A stretch of 64,000 nt of DNA, from contig NW_024040928.1 of the NCBI RefSeq assembly GCF_014851395.1, positions 15,081,012-15,145,011 of the forward strand. Reading direction: 5' to 3'. Positions 1 through 13,705 of the stretch are shown here, in pieces. The notes under the pieces are model-generated. The model was not told the origin of the DNA, ran no database searches, and saw nothing but the letters and a program-made list of their open reading frames with translations. The position numbers and the translations under genes were made by a program. Each line of letters starts with the position of its first letter. Within the stretch, counting starts at the first letter, position 1. The DNA comes from Micropterus salmoides. Its lineage: Eukaryota > Chordata > Actinopteri > Centrarchiformes > Centrarchidae.

Positions 1-3000
1 AGGTCTATACGACACGTGCTAGTTATACTACTAATGATGGTTTATTGTGTTTTTGATCACAGTTAAGGAACCATTTTGAAGATTATGGACCTTAATGGCA
101 CCAGGGCACAAGCTAGATTATATCAGGCTCATGACTGAGCAAGGTTCTCATCCTTTTTCAGTCGACGATGCCACAACCCTCTCTGTTGATGAAGTCAGTT
201 GTAGAAAAATAAGAAAAACACTGAAATAAAAACCTGTTTGTAATTTGAAGAAAGAAGACAGATGAAATGAAAAAAAAAAAAAATAGAAATCAATCAATAC
301 AAAATACTTTGAATTGAAAAACTTTTCATACACATTTTTTAAGGGTTCAACATCAATACTTTAGCTTTAAGTTTAAAATTTTTGCTTTTATTTACAATTT
401 TGTCTTTCAAACTGAGAAAACACTTGGCCCAGAAATACTCAAAACTTGTAAACACTGTTCTGTTATTATACCACAAATCTGTAGAAGTATGTTTCAAGCA
501 TTAGGATAAATAAATTCCTGGCTTTGGTCTCTTAATGGTTTATAATTACAAATCAATGAGCTTTAGTGAGTCACAGGCGGCAGGTATTAGGTTGATCAGC
601 TGATAATGACACAGAAGCAGGTAGTGTGCTGTAAAGTTGATGATACATGGGGCAACCTTTTGAGCAATGTTGTTGGGCAATCTTGCTAGTGGCAAGTCTG
701 ACTATGTTTTGAACGGATATCGGCGGGGCGGGTGGCGGAGTGGTGGGGAAGGGGATTACGGTAGTAATCTTTACTCATTACCAATGACGGCAATGTTGCC
801 CTGCACGATTGCTCTAAAGTTGCTCTGTGTATCATCAGCTTAAGAATACTGACTGTTACCGAACAGTCACATATTAAGTAACATACAGCATGTCACATAT
901 AAAGGTTTTTTTGTTGTAGAAAATGGCACAAATTGTAGCTCTGCAATAATATTAACCATATTCTTCATTTACTGTTCTATACAATATGATAATACAGACA
1001 GCATTTTAACCAATGACTCTGCTCTTTCCAGCCTTTTTCTTCCTTCTGCAGGATCCAAGATTATTATGGGATCAGTGCCACATCCTGTCACAAAGAAAAG
1101 AAGGAACTTTTCCTTGGGGGTTGTTTGTTTGACAGCGAGGTTTGCAGAGTGCATGCACACGCGTATTTTTGAATAATTGCACTCTGTGTGGTGAAATTAT
1201 GGGGAGTGTTCATAAAACTGACAGAATGACATCTTTCTCTAGCGGTTTGAGTTTCACTCCTGATTGTGACTTGATTATTCGAGAAGGTGTTTTTGGAAGA
1301 GAAAGCAAAGGGTCCAATAACTGCTAGATTTTCTCCCTCGCTGATTGTCACTCATTTAGGTTAGGTGCTCACAACACACACATTTACACAAGAGGATATT
1401 CGCTTTGCTTCACCTGAGCACTTGCCTCTGTCTTCACAGTCAAGTGACACACAGTGGACAGAGACAAAGACCAATCAATACGCGTCTGGGAGCTAAACTA
1501 GGGAATCCATACAAGGGAATTGCACTCTCATATTCAACTCCCACCACATCCTTCCCTGCACACACAACCACTAAACAAGATCACCAAGCCACAAAAAGAT
1601 CTTTTGATTTTTATCAAAGATGATGTTGTAGTGGAGACAAATAGTAATAATAGAATGTTTATTGCAAAATACTTTAGACATCTGGGAAACCTTTCAGTGT
1701 GAGTCTGTGGTGTGGGGTTTTGCACCTTGCATAACAAGCTATTGCCTAAAGATATTATTATGAGGAGGGTTTTAATAAGAAAGCATCCATAGAAGCTCTC
1801 TCTCCTCCTATCACATTGACTTTGTGTGCCCATTTCCCTTTGGAGCCTTCAACCCACAGCAGCTCATTATCTGTGGGATAACACACTCATCTTGGTGGCA
1901 TATACTATATTTGGAAGGCGGCTTTTGTATGCATGTGAGTGCACTGCACCATCCAGATCACACAAGCCTGTGATTAGGTTCTTTCTGCAGCAACACCATC
2001 ACTGCATCTTAATCTGTATGCATAAAACGAGTTGCATATCATTTTGTTTGTACAACTAAACTGCTGCTGAAGGTGAAAACTCGTACTGAATTTGTTCTGG
2101 TCCAACATTACCTCTGATTTGAAAACAAGTTGGGAGTGTTTTACATTCCCAACTTGTGCTGCAGCATAGACTGGACCTTTTTATTGCTTCTTTAAAATCA
2201 CTCTCTTCAGACACTCATTGTGCTACACATCAGTTAGATGATTATGGTGGGTGTTAGATTACAGTGATCCCTGACATGTACGTCACAGCAAATATAGCTT
2301 ACTCTGTCGCTCACAGCCACAATGACTAGGAATTGGAAAATGGGTCGGCAGTGCTTATTGTTCATATACAGGTGTTCTCTCATTTTGTTGTGTGCTTTCT
2401 GTTATCTTGCCAGAAAGCAGGTACCATCTGTGTGCAAATTACACTGGTATGGATCAGATATGGGCCAACCAGATGTTAATCCATTTCCCTCTGTTTGCCA
2501 ACATTCAGCAAACAATTATCTCTTCTTACACACGATTGCTACAGTGACAAAGTCTGTCATGCTGCCAGTGGCTCAAGTATGAATGTATATAAGTATGCAA
2601 TTGTATTATTCCCCTCACCATTTGATTAACCCTACTAACAGGTAGACCTAGTATGTAGACAAATCCTGACATAGCTCCTTCCTCTACTATAGACTTCCAC
2701 TGACGTCCAACAAACTAACCAAAATACATAATTGAACTATTGCACACATCAACATGTCCCTTCATTACCCTAGAACATGGGCGCTGTTTTTTTTTGAGTA
2801 AATCACAAATACACCATACACCTGCAGCTATAAGTAAAAATAGCCCCCAACAAATATGCTTTTTTTTCCGTTTGAGTAACGTTTACTAAAACTGCTGTTT
2901 TTGGAAATTATTTTTTTTTTATGAAAGTATTTGTAACCTGTTTTTTCTGTTTATTCCTGCCTCTATTTTTCTCTTATTACTTTCAAGCGGATCATTTTCT

Positions 3001-6000
3001 GTTTTCTACAAGTTGGAAATTAATTTGCTCTGCTCCTGTGGGTCCATCTGTCTCACCGCGCTGCACAGTAATCATTCTTGTGCCGTTGAACCTTAGATTG
3101 TGTGTGTAGAACTACTGAGACAATAAAATTTAAGTCATCATATTCAAGTTATTGAACAGACTAAAGAAAAGGTACTGGTGGTGGGTCACTCAGTCAGACA
3201 GGAGAGCGTAGAAAACAAAAGAATTAGAGATCTGCTGCTAAATTTACTTAAAGGGGACTTGTGCCTGTTCAGCCCTGTCTGTAGGTGTTGTTTTCATCTG
3301 TTATATCAGCGTCTACTTGCATGACTTTTTACAGTTTATTTCTGGAGGCAACAAGTGCTCAGACAACAAAGTGAAAAAAAATTCGGTTCAGCAAAGATCT
3401 AGTTTGATTAATGAAGCACACATAAATATATATGGCCAGGAACAAAATAACTTAAAGCTTGAGATGAGAAAGAAGTACATGGAAACAAAGAGGTCGCCAG
3501 AAGATGTCAAGGTTGGCTAACAAACAGATGGGGTGAGCGGCGGATAAAAACAGCTTGTGTAGACATGAGTCAAGGCTCGATAAAAAGGCTAGGGTTCAGG
3601 ATGTGATGAGAATGGATTGTAGGAGAGACAGCATGCTAATTGCTAAGAGGTGCCATGACACTGCATTTGCATCACAGTCTGCGTTCTAAATGATGCTGCA
3701 TTTAGAAGAAAAAATTGTGCTGTTGCTATTTGGAAATAATGAGCAGTATATTTTTTTTCTGGAGGCACAGATAGGATTGTAAGAAGTGAAAATCACAGCT
3801 AAGGTGTAAAGTTGAAATCTCACAACAAATCCATTTTTCCTTATTTTATATATAACACTGGTATGATTATCCGTTTTCATGTGTTTTAAAATGAGATGCT
3901 GATTTAAAGAGCATGGGAAAGGGAGGTTAAGTGTCTGACTGATTAGTATTTGCTCCTTGATGCCTATGACACAGGCGTGATAGAAAGAAAGCAATAACTG
4001 CAGCTTGTGTTTCTGGGCAACACCAATAAGAATTACAAATTGTAGATGAGCTCTCCACAATGCATCTGGCAAGTACTTTTCAAAAGCCATTTCCTCCTCT
4101 TTGACTCAAGGTATTATCTACATACACACAAAGAGGTAAGAATATGGCACTTTTGCCTTTTCTAAAAAAAAAGCTTTCAGTGGAAATGTCACTGTGAGGG
4201 CACAAAAAGCTTTTCAGATTTTTACAAGGTCACTTGCATGAGTATGCTCTTCTCAGTGATGATGGTCAGTTCAAAACATCAAGGCACTGAGATCCAAAAT
4301 GCTCAAATGCAAGCAAATTAGTCTCTACAGAAAACATCTTCCTCCGAAGCTACTGTTTCTTTCTGCCTGCTGCAGTTCAAAGAACAAAAATGTTTTTTTT
4401 CTGAACAAGCACTGTCTGCAGTGAGGATGGACAGCTCGCTCCCACAATCTCTTCACACCACTGTGAAACATAAGTGCTGTGGGCTGTTCATTCTTTTCAA
4501 GTGTAGCTGTCAACCTGAGGAGCAGCTAGCAACCAGATGGCTACAGCAACAGATATCTCAGGGCCAGATGAACTTAGTAATTCTCAGAAGTGTTTCTTCT
4601 TCACGCCTCAAGTGTTGCGTGATGAGGTGTCGGACATTTTCTCGCAGCGAGACTTGGATATTGTTTACAGCCCTACAACTAATGTGTCTCGCCAGTTGCC
4701 TAAGTCAATTTCCAGAAAAGAACAAAGTATAAAGCGTAATTGCAAATGTTTCTTACCCCCAGACACTGAAGGTATCTCAGGCTCCATTAGCTGAACCAGG
4801 GCATGATGTGAGATTGAAAAACACAGAGGCGCAAAACTATAACAGAACTTTAAGGCACCTGGCTCGCTGGTAAATTAGACTATTATTTTGATTCATCTAT
4901 ACACCTGCTGTTACCTACAAGCAGTAATTTAATACAAGTTACCTCCAATCCTTTTTGCTTAGCCTCTATGAGTTTGTCATTATTTTCCAATTTATTTTTT
5001 AATGTACACATTTTTGAAATGTTGTGATTTGTCTTACAGAGACACAGTGTTGAAAGGTAATAAATGTGGCATTACTAGCCATGCTTATTCAGAAGAGAAG
5101 ATACAAACCTGTCAAAGTGAAGCATCTCTGTTTTCCTCTCTAGCACTAAAGGCTAAAGCTGGCGATATTCTCTATTTTTCTTACTGTCAACGAATCCCAT
5201 GAAAAGATGAGAGGAAGTGAACCATGCGCAGTATAAAGTATAAATGCAAGATAAAAAGTTAGGTTAAAGGTTCTTCTGAACGAAATCCGTCCCAAAATGC
5301 GTTACATGGAGTAACTGGTTGAAGGTCTGCCGAGGATTTAATGATTGTCAACTTCATTCTCTGGTGAGTGTTTCAGTATTTGCCTTTATATGCTAGCTAA
5401 CGTTAGCTAACTCAGTGTATTCTGTTATTAAGAGTGATGAGTTCTTTTGGTAAGAATTAATATCATATAAACTGAGTTGTGTGTTTTATGATGTGGTGAT
5501 TTTTTGATAAGACATTAACTAAAAACCAATAGGAGTAGAAGCACAATGCACAATTGAGGAATTGCTCTGTTGCATGCTAGCACCAGAGTTATACATGTGC
5601 AGCAGCAAAAAGGATTTAATGTATAATAATCTTGAAGGTACTAAAGATTTACAAGTTTTTGAGTGATAGATAGATAGTTCTAGATCTAGTAATATTCATT
5701 TAATATAGAATAATCAAATGTTGCCCTGCTTACGCAGGTTGTTGTTTTTTTTGCACCCCGATGATTTGTGAGAGAAAGAGACTGTCTGTTGGGCAAATTG
5801 CCGTTGACATACACCAGACAAGCAGAGGACACACAGCAGGTGTGCAGAGGAGCATCTCACCATTCAGGGCTGTTTCACTCCACATCTCTTTATCACCTGT
5901 ACAGATAAGCGTTAAGATTGCACCACAGTCTATTTAAAGGAAAAAACACTACCTGGGTAGGTCTACATAGGTTTTATTTAATTTGGTTTGGTATTCTCCT

Positions 6001-7193
6001 CAAACTGAGTACACTGATGGGGCAAAAGGAAAAGACACTGAGTCTCCCAACTTAAAGCAAAAAATAGATGAAAAAATAAGTAACAAAATGAAATGATCTC
6101 AAACTATTTGGACTAATGGAGATGTGGTTAATTTTGAGAAGTGGTTAACCAATTGCACAAAAACAAAACAAAACAAAACAAATAAATGCTGGCTATATGT
6201 TCTGAGTAAGCTAACCAGGTATTCTGGTATTTTCATTCCTATACTCCTACTTGAAAAGTTCCTAGGGTAAGCACTGCACATATCACTCCATGAAAATACT
6301 GGAAAATTAAAGCAGTAAAAGATAAATCACAACCCCCTACCTTTTCAGCACTGCAATTTCTATGCCAAGAACAGGAGAGCTTTGGTAGAAGTATACTGGC
6401 GAGAAGCAGCTTTTATTTCGACAAGCTGAATTGTATGTATGAACTATATGACCAAAATGAGAAGATGGAGTTTGATGTCAAATGTTTACTCTATGAAATG
6501 AATTTCAAGAACACATACTGTAGTATACATGCACACATGCGTCATATGAAAAATACATGCTGAGGCAGCACTGAAACATGCAACATTTCACTCTGTGTGT
6601 TATATAATCTTCTCCACATGCACACACTGTTCTCACTACAGCCACTGCAGTGTAGGAGAAGGAAAGCCTTTCACACTGTCAGTAAAAACAAAGACATTGA
6701 TTTTAAGAAGCTTCTAAAATCTGCTGACCCCTTCTTTAAAATCTGATTGAGAGTGCTTACAACTGTTTTATCCATTATTTGAAAGTCTATCATGTTGACA
6801 AAGAGTAGCTTTGAGTCAGAGAGATGAGAGAGTTGCACTGAGTGGGGGCTCCTGTGTTTGTCACCAAGGATGTAAAGGATGAAAAATTAAATTACCCTTC
6901 TCATCTGGCTGTAAGATAATCCTTGATTTAATTCAAGAATGCAGTTTTCATTTGGCCTATCTTTGTCTTATGCCTGTAGTGGCACGGGTCTTGGGAAAAT
7001 TTGGAGAAAGTGAACCGAGCATGAGCTCTGAAACTGACTGGCAACACAAATTATGTGAATCCTTGTCTCCTCAGTGACCTTTGATCTCTCCCATTCTGGT
7101 CGATACTGCAGCTGTTGTGGAAGTTTCAACTGTTCCTGCTTTAATGTCAGGATTTCCCACATAACAAAGTGAAAATAACACAATGTGGCATGT
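1..7193. other. Gene-poor AT-rich spacer
   Basis: I see no recognisable protein-coding exon or RNA gene here. Open frames are short, begin and end without convincing splice sites or protein-like composition, and overlap each other on both strands. The longest is 134 codons on the minus strand near 3.7-4.1 kb and resembles no family I know. There are A/T runs and a short GATA repeat near 5.67 kb. The stretch may hold regulatory elements of neighbouring genes, but the sequence alone does not show which parts. Confidence 0.6.
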
Positions 7194-8025
7194 TAACTGA
7201 CCAGACCAGGAAAAGAGGTCATATTTCTTCGGTTTTAGCTTCTCTGCACTGGCTCCCTGTAAAATCCAGAATATAATTTAAAATCCTTCTACTCACCTTT
7301 AAAGCTCTTAATGGTCAGGCACCATCACGTCTTAAAGAGCTCATAGTATCTTATTACATCACTAGAGCACTGCGGAGTGAGTAAACCTCACTCCCCGACG
7401 CCTTAAGAGACGTGTTAGCGACAGATGCTAGGTTCAGTGGGATTTAGCCTAATTGTTAGTGCGTCCAATACCCCATACCTGAGATCGCAAGTTTGAGTCA
7501 GGACTGTGCAGTACAACCTTGGCTGGTTACACTGCTATAGGCCTAGGATGGGACTTCCCAAGATGCACTGAGCTCTTCTCTCCTCCTTTCCCTCTCAATC
7601 TGTATGCAATCTTATCCCATTAATGCATGTTGCTAACTCAACTTCTTCCCTGTTCCACAGTTTTAAGCTTTCTCATCTCTCTCCTCTCTCCTTCTGTGGC
7701 TTTCTGCAGGTGAGTCTGTATCTGTGGTTGCGGGCTTCCTGCTGCCACCATGTTCCTGCTCAACACATGCTGCTACAATTATTTTTATTATTAGTCTTAT
7801 TATTTTTATCATTTATATTACTATCATTATTAGTATCATTATTCATTTTCTGTCTGTACCACTACCACTTACAGTTTTTGTATTTCTGTGTGGATTGTGT
7901 GTTGGCTGAATCCGGTCGAGGCAGATGGCTGCCCACCCTGAGCCATGGTTCTGTTCAAGGTTTCTACATCCTAAATGGGAGTCCATCCCTGTGTCACCAA
8001 GTCCTTGCTTAAAGTAGTAATTGGT
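7194..8025 (+). mobile_element. L2-type LINE 3' fragment
   Basis: The first ~180 bases encode, in degraded form, the C-terminal end of a LINE reverse transcriptase; the segment around 7,240-7,310 reads like the 'LHWLPVKSRI...FKALNGQAPS' block of fish L2/CR1-like elements. From about 7,565 the sequence matches the typical fish L2 3' UTR: a pyrimidine-rich stretch, then 'CATTAATGCATGTT', an ATT-rich run, and the closing 'GGTTTCT...GGGAGT...TGTCACCAAGT' block. The copy is heavily 5' truncated and non-functional. A tRNA-like segment (7,430-7,555) sits between the two parts. The 129-codon open frame at 7,623-8,012 lies in this UTR and is not a gene. Confidence 0.7.
7430..7555 (+). mobile_element. 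tRNA-derived SINE-like fragment inside LINE
   Basis: A pol III A-box-like sequence (TAGCCTAATTGTTAG, ~7,445) is followed about 45 bases later by a B-box-like sequence (AGTTTGAGTCAGG, ~7,490). This spacing fits a tRNA-derived SINE head. It lies between recognisable coding and UTR parts of an L2-type LINE, so it probably inserted there. It does not fold convincingly into a cloverleaf and is not a functional tRNA gene. The SINE family is not identified. Confidence 0.4.
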
Positions 8026-11000
8026 AGGTCTAAAATGAAATGGCTAAAGGCGATACAGCATATGTATGGGGAGACAGGGAAGACGGAGTGATTTCTTCAA
8101 TGACAAATTCTTCACACTTTTGATAAATAAGAAGCACATAAAATGAAAAATGTTTCTCACTCACAAATTGAGCCAATAACAGCAACTTCATTGAGTGGTC
8201 TAACCTCTCCCTCTTCCCCTTGCTATACACTTGGGACAGTTTGGAGTAAATTACGACGTATTAATTGTTGTTACTAAGTAACTTATTTGGCTAATGTTTA
8301 GCTCTAACAGTTAATCTAGATAAAAGTTACTTTTTTGTACAGCTGTAAGTATCGCATTGAACATCCTGCTAATTAATGTTGCTTTAAGATTGCATTTTCC
8401 ATTATAGCTGATTTAATGAATGGTGAGTCATTCATTGGATTCCCAGCTTTTAAGCAGTAATTAGGCCATTGTTGCTATGAATGGGGATACCCAGGACAAA
8501 CACTTTACTGGACTTAATAGCTGGAGGCAGCAGAATCCTCTAATTGCTGATTGCCAGGCTGCAGAATGGCACGCGCACACAGAAACACACTTTCCTTTTT
8601 GTCATTCTCATTATGCAAATGAAAAAATAACGCACCATGATTATCACACAAAGTGGGCAGAGGGAGCAATAAGGTAATAGGCAGAGTGGGAGGATGTAGT
8701 TATGGATTGATATACAGTTTGAAGGATTATGGAAATGCATCACTTACTGTCAGTCATGAAAGCAGACAGCAGCAACAGAACCAGAATCATCTGCAGCCCG
8801 ATGCAAACATCCATTCTTGGTCTCTCAGTTTTTCACCCCTTTATTTTTTTTTTCTGAGCAGGAAGTACTGTCTACTCTTTTCCACCTCATAAATGACAAT
8901 GCAGTGTTGCCATGGTTACAAGGTCATGTAGGGCAAAATGCAATTTGTAGCTCAGGTATGGCATTTGTAAGCTCATAGCATGTTGCTCACTGTTTGTCAG
9001 TTTAAATCTTGGTAAATATTCAGCCTGAGTGTAATTATGAATCATGCTCTTGTTTGCTGATAGTCTTGTGGTATTGTCTATTTGCAGAGGGTCACATTGT
9101 TGGCCATGTATTGGAATGAACCACTGGTTAATCATATGATGTTGCTTCTACATTTCTGGACCTACTGCTTAAAAAATTACTACAGTGTAAATTACTTTTA
9201 TTTGTTACTCTACATGCCACGATGCAAGTTACACAAGTCACAAGATAAAGATAATTGAGGGTTTTATGAAATTCACTGTTGTTTACTTGTTAGTGATGCC
9301 AGTTTCTCCTTATGACAATAAATATTGTATCTTGTGTAGAGTGCTTACAGTCGAACACCTATAAGTATTTGAAAGTTAACTGAGGAGAACATTATTTGAG
9401 GCGGTCTCAGACTGCATTCACAACCAAACTGGACCAATGATTTATTTAAATTTCTGCTGGTATATATCCACATTCTTGGTGAATTCAGAGAAATTTCAGG
9501 TCGATTTCGCCAGTAAGCCTGAAACATAAATGCACTACTACAACCAGCAATTATTTCAAAAAGTTTCAGAAAGTTCTCTAAAGCCTGGTGAATTGTTAAA
9601 AACATAGTGAACTGTGATGTGAGTAACATAAGAAAAGATCCACTTTCACAGCTATAAGGGTCCAATCTAAACATTATACCAAAGTTTCAAGTAATGAGGA
9701 AGCATTTAATATTGTCTCAGTGTTTCTTAGTGTACTGATGTCTGTCATCAGTCTACATAAATACAGTACACATTATGCAACCTCATCACATTCATTCAAC
9801 TGTTGCATTCCTGTTTTGCAAAGGTAAGAAAATGCAAAGCACAGCAAAAGGCTGTGCACAGATCTGCATTTAGAAAATTTGACAATCTTTTAGGTGTACA
9901 AACTGCTTTAAAACCTACTGCATAAACCTCCAAATACATGCTGGTCAATCTGAAGCTCTTCCAGGTCACAAAATCTAACGTATGGGAGATACAAGGTTTT
10001 CACCTGTCTACAATGTCATGCTAATTAGCAGGATGTTCAATGCGATACTTAGAGCCTGCAGAGAATCCACTGCTGCTAATACAGCTGCTCTAATTCAGTG
10101 TGAAAAACACTGAAGTGTGATTAAACACATTCATTGCGTGATTAAGCATTTTCAATACATACAATGACATGAGACTCGATTACATAAAACTCTTCAAGTG
10201 TGAGTCACTGTCACAGCTCGGCCCGGCTCAAGAACATAACAAAAAGTGGAAAAAAGACATCAAGCGTGGTTAACTGATTTCACTCAAGTGTCCAAAGAGA
10301 AAGTCAGTGAGGTCAGTGTGACGTCAGTGACAGATCTGCACAGGAAAGATTCAGGAACAGAGCACAGAGTGCACAGTTTAGTACAGAGATATATTGGACT
10401 CAATACTGGCAACAAATGCGTGTTTGTTTTTTATTACGTATTATTATAAATTACTCAGAAATCATCATCAGATCTCTCTCCCTAGATTAGACGCTGAAGT
10501 TATGAGAAGAGCTGCTGAAAGGCTACATAATGATCTTTATTTCATTATTTAAAGATGTAGAATATATACATACATAATACATACATAATACAGTTAACAG
10601 TTAAATTCATAACAAATTCACAAGTGCATCGAGTGGAGGATTACTTCTATTCTAATGGTTTACCACTGTAGCTGTTTGTGAACTCTAATGTCTCTTTCTA
10701 TTACCTTTCTCTTGCCTCTCTTTCTCGTTGGGTTGCTATGATGGAGACAGCCTTATCTTAACTTAACAATTGGGAGAAGCATGGACTGGCAGTGAAAGAG
10801 TCAGTATGGATAATGCAATTGTCACAGTCCCTTTTCACGTCATCAGCAGCGAGGGTGGTGGCACACAAAGAGACTCCACATTCATAAAACATTCATTCTA
10901 CACTTCATCCTGCTGGAGAGTTGCCACATGGCTGTGAATAAGGATGTCAAAAACAGTGTTATGCCACTGTGTGATTGTTGGAACACTGTTGGGTTAGTAG

Positions 11001-11309
11001 CAGAGGTCTTGAAAATATTCATATAGTATAATAGTTCAGCTGAATTCAAGCACATTATTTGGTTTATCTGTTTGTGTGGCTGTGGTTATTACCTTGATTG
11101 TTCCAGTTCTACAGCTGGCCAGAGGGTAAATGGACACTGGGACATCAAGAGGGGACAAAAACAACAGTTGTCTTATTCAATCAGTAGTCTTCCTCTAATT
11201 TTAGAGTTAAAAATAAAATAGTAGGAGTTAAAAATAGCCTATTTCTAAGAATCAGAGAACATGGTGTGGTTGTTCAGGACCCACTGGTGCTGGGGTTTTT
11301 AGCAACACT
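8026..11309. other. Spacer with no recognised gene
   Basis: AT-rich non-coding sequence with scattered short open frames, none with splice context or recognisable family. A 109-codon minus-strand frame near 9.35-9.67 kb has no protein-like pattern I can identify. Nothing else can be supported. Confidence 0.55.
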
Positions 11310-11790
11310 ATCAGTGCGGCTAAAAATGGTCCATCCATTGGTTGGTCAGCCAGACTGAAACATCACCACAACTATTGAATAGATTTCAATGAATTTCATA
11401 AAGACATTCATGGTCCCAAGAGGATGAATCCTACTCACTTTGGTGATACCTTGACTATTCCTCTAGCATCACCATGAGGTTGACATTTGTGGTTTTATGT
11501 ACAAAATCTCATCAACAATTAGATGGATTTTCTTGAAATTTGCTGTAGGCATTCATGTCCCCCTCACTTAGGTGATATCTTAACTTCTCCCCTAGTGCCA
11601 TCATCAGGTCAAATTTTTGAGATGTTAAGTACTTTGATTTTGTGACCAAATACCTGCAAAAATAATGACATTCCTATCTGCCTCAGCTGTACTTTGCATT
11701 TACTGAATATTAGCAAATGTTAGCATGCTAAAATGTTAAACTAAGATGGTGAACATGATAAACATCATACCGGCTATTAGCATTAGCATG
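11310..11790 (+). repeat. Dispersed teleost repeat, left half
   Basis: This matches, from memory, a common percomorph repeat. Recognisable blocks are 'CATCACCACAACTATTGAA', 'ACATTCATGGTCCC', 'TGACCAAATACCTGCAAAA' and 'AGCAAATGTTAGCATGCTAA'. It contains two diverged internal copies of an 'acaacTATTgGATgga' type unit. The continuation is found ~2.7 kb away at 14,500-14,730, so a later insertion split the repeat. The repeat class is unknown to me. Confidence 0.6.
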
Positions 11791-12300
11791 TAGCTGCAGT
11801 ATCGGAGGCTGCAGTTTCAGGACCGCAATCCTGGGACCGGAACAGCATTTGTAGGACCCTTGTCTTCTTTGATACTGCCGGCTAGCTATCTGGCCAAGTA
11901 TATCCAGCTGCAGCCCGCAGACCTGACGGAAGTTTAACTTCCAAATATGGTTTGTCCCAGAAGCCACTGCTCAGAAAACGAAAATTGACAGCTAATTGAA
12001 AATGTGTTCAAACGTTTTCGGAGTTGCCGACAATGGTTCCAACGGGTGTTATATAGCTGCAGTTAATGTTACCGGAGGCTGCACAGCAACACAATGGAGG
12101 TTAACCCTATCTGCTTACGGCCGGCATGCGCCGCTGTAGGGTTAACCGGTCAACATGCATACAATCAGTAACTTTAGGCACACACCCTGTGATGGTTAGG
12201 GTAAGAGTAATATGCTTCGGGGGGCTGTCAGGAATAGTTAGCGAGCTAGCGAGCTAGCTTGCCAGCGTCCGGGTTAGCTCCCCCAGTTCCAGTCACACAG

Positions 12301-13705
12301 TAGTGATGGGAAAAGTCACTCTTTTGAAAGACTCGAGTCACCAAATCTCGTTCATTAAAATGAACTAATCTTGTTTTGTGTCATTTCATTCATTTCGTTC
12401 ATTTTAACTAGGCTGGTTATTGCGGAGCTGCAGCCCTCTAGCAGGCGATTTTAAAAAAACAGCGCAGTTCTCAAACACAGAAGGCTGCCTGGCTTGCTCT
12501 AATAGAAGTACAGTGTAATGCACAAATTCACCTCTTGATCTTTCTCTATCATGGTTCTATAAAGCCCCATGGCGCCACAACCAAATTCAAACCATGTAAA
12601 AACCACAGAAATATGTTGTCAATATTCGATTAAGCCACTACTACCGCTAAATCCGTCCATTTTCACAATCATTCCTGAGTATACTACCAGACCAGCCATA
12701 TATATATTTATAATTAATATCACTATATCTCTAAAGTGCTCATTCATACAGTAGCCTAACACCTATCCATGAGTAAAATCTATATATTAACCTCAGATTT
12801 ACAGGTAATATATTGAAGTAATAAGCTTGACAGACTAGATGAATAAAACATACTCTTATTAAAATTAAACAAATTTAATAATAATCTCAAACACTGCAGG
12901 TTGTTCACCAGTGAGGAGCTGTGAAATAACAGCACGGCTCTGTCTGTTGTGTTCTCTGGCGGACCGGATCAGCTGTTAGCTGTAAACAAACCTCAGGGCT
13001 AATGCTAAAGTTGCTATGTGGCTGTGTTTTAATGGTTTAATGTCCGGGTCTGTTTGTTTTGGAGAGGAGACGACCTCTGTGGTTATTTAGCTCCCGGTAG
13101 AACTCTGTCAGGGCGCTGAAGTGGAGAGGACCCAGAACAACTCTAGCACTAGCAGGACTAAAGTTACGGTGCAGCTGTGTTAAAACTATAACGTAGAACA
13201 ACATAACTGCGCTGTGTTATCAAAATAGATATTAGATATATGTCAGTCCGGTGACTGTTACCTGCAAACAGACTTGCCTCTCATTCCCCGGTGCTGGCAG
13301 TAAGTCAGCCTGCCGAGTGAAGACAGACTCCGAGGAGGACCCATGTGAGCGCTGAACGATTAGTTCATTCCTGCTCCATAGTAGCCGAGATGTCACGTGA
13401 AAAATGAAAGACTCAAACCCAGAGACCCATAGTTATGAGTCCTGAACTAATCAATTCTTTTTCCTGTGCTGCCTGCTTACCACAGCCCTGTAGCCGAGCT
13501 GTCTACCCAGAGACCCACAGTTATGAGTCCTGAACTAATCAATTCTGCTTCCTGTGCTGACGGAGACTGCGGAGAGTGCTGTGTAACGAGTGAACGTAAG
13601 AGTCCAAGACTATTCACGCATGCGTGAAGATGAACGAATTACTCACTGAGACAACCCGTTCCTCCTGAGTCACATCCAAGATTAGGTCAAATGAACGAAA
13701 CACTA
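12301..13705. mobile_element. Non-autonomous hAT-like element, 8-bp TSD
   Basis: A perfect 8-bp direct repeat, TCACACAG, flanks the element (12,293-12,300 and 13,706-13,713). The ends are short inverted termini, TAGTGATGGG at the left and, read inward on the other strand, TAGTGTTTCG at the right. An 8-bp duplication and a TAGTG/CAGTG-type terminus are diagnostic of hAT transposons. The 1.4-kb interior has no transposase frame. It contains many TGAACGA/TGAACTA-type motifs in both orientations near the ends, as expected for subterminal transposase-binding repeats, and an ~88-bp tandem duplication. Confidence 0.8.
13418..13562 (+). repeat. Partial tandem duplication, 88-bp spacing
   Basis: A ~55-bp segment beginning CCCAGAGACCCA and running through AGTTATGAGTCCTGAACTAA occurs twice, starting at 13,418 and 13,506, with a few mismatches. 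It lies in the right part of the hAT-like element and carries the TGAACTA motif. Confidence 0.75.

Noticed and set aside
3686..4090. 134-codon minus-strand open frame
   Set aside because: Composition looks random, no domain or signal, and no splice sites or neighbours suggest a gene.
7430..7555. Possible tRNA gene
   Set aside because: A and B boxes are degenerate and no cloverleaf forms; best read as a SINE head.
7623..8012. 129-codon open frame, Leu/Ile-rich, looking like a membrane protein
   Set aside because: It is translation of the ATT-rich 3' UTR of an L2-type LINE; no start context, homology or splice sites.
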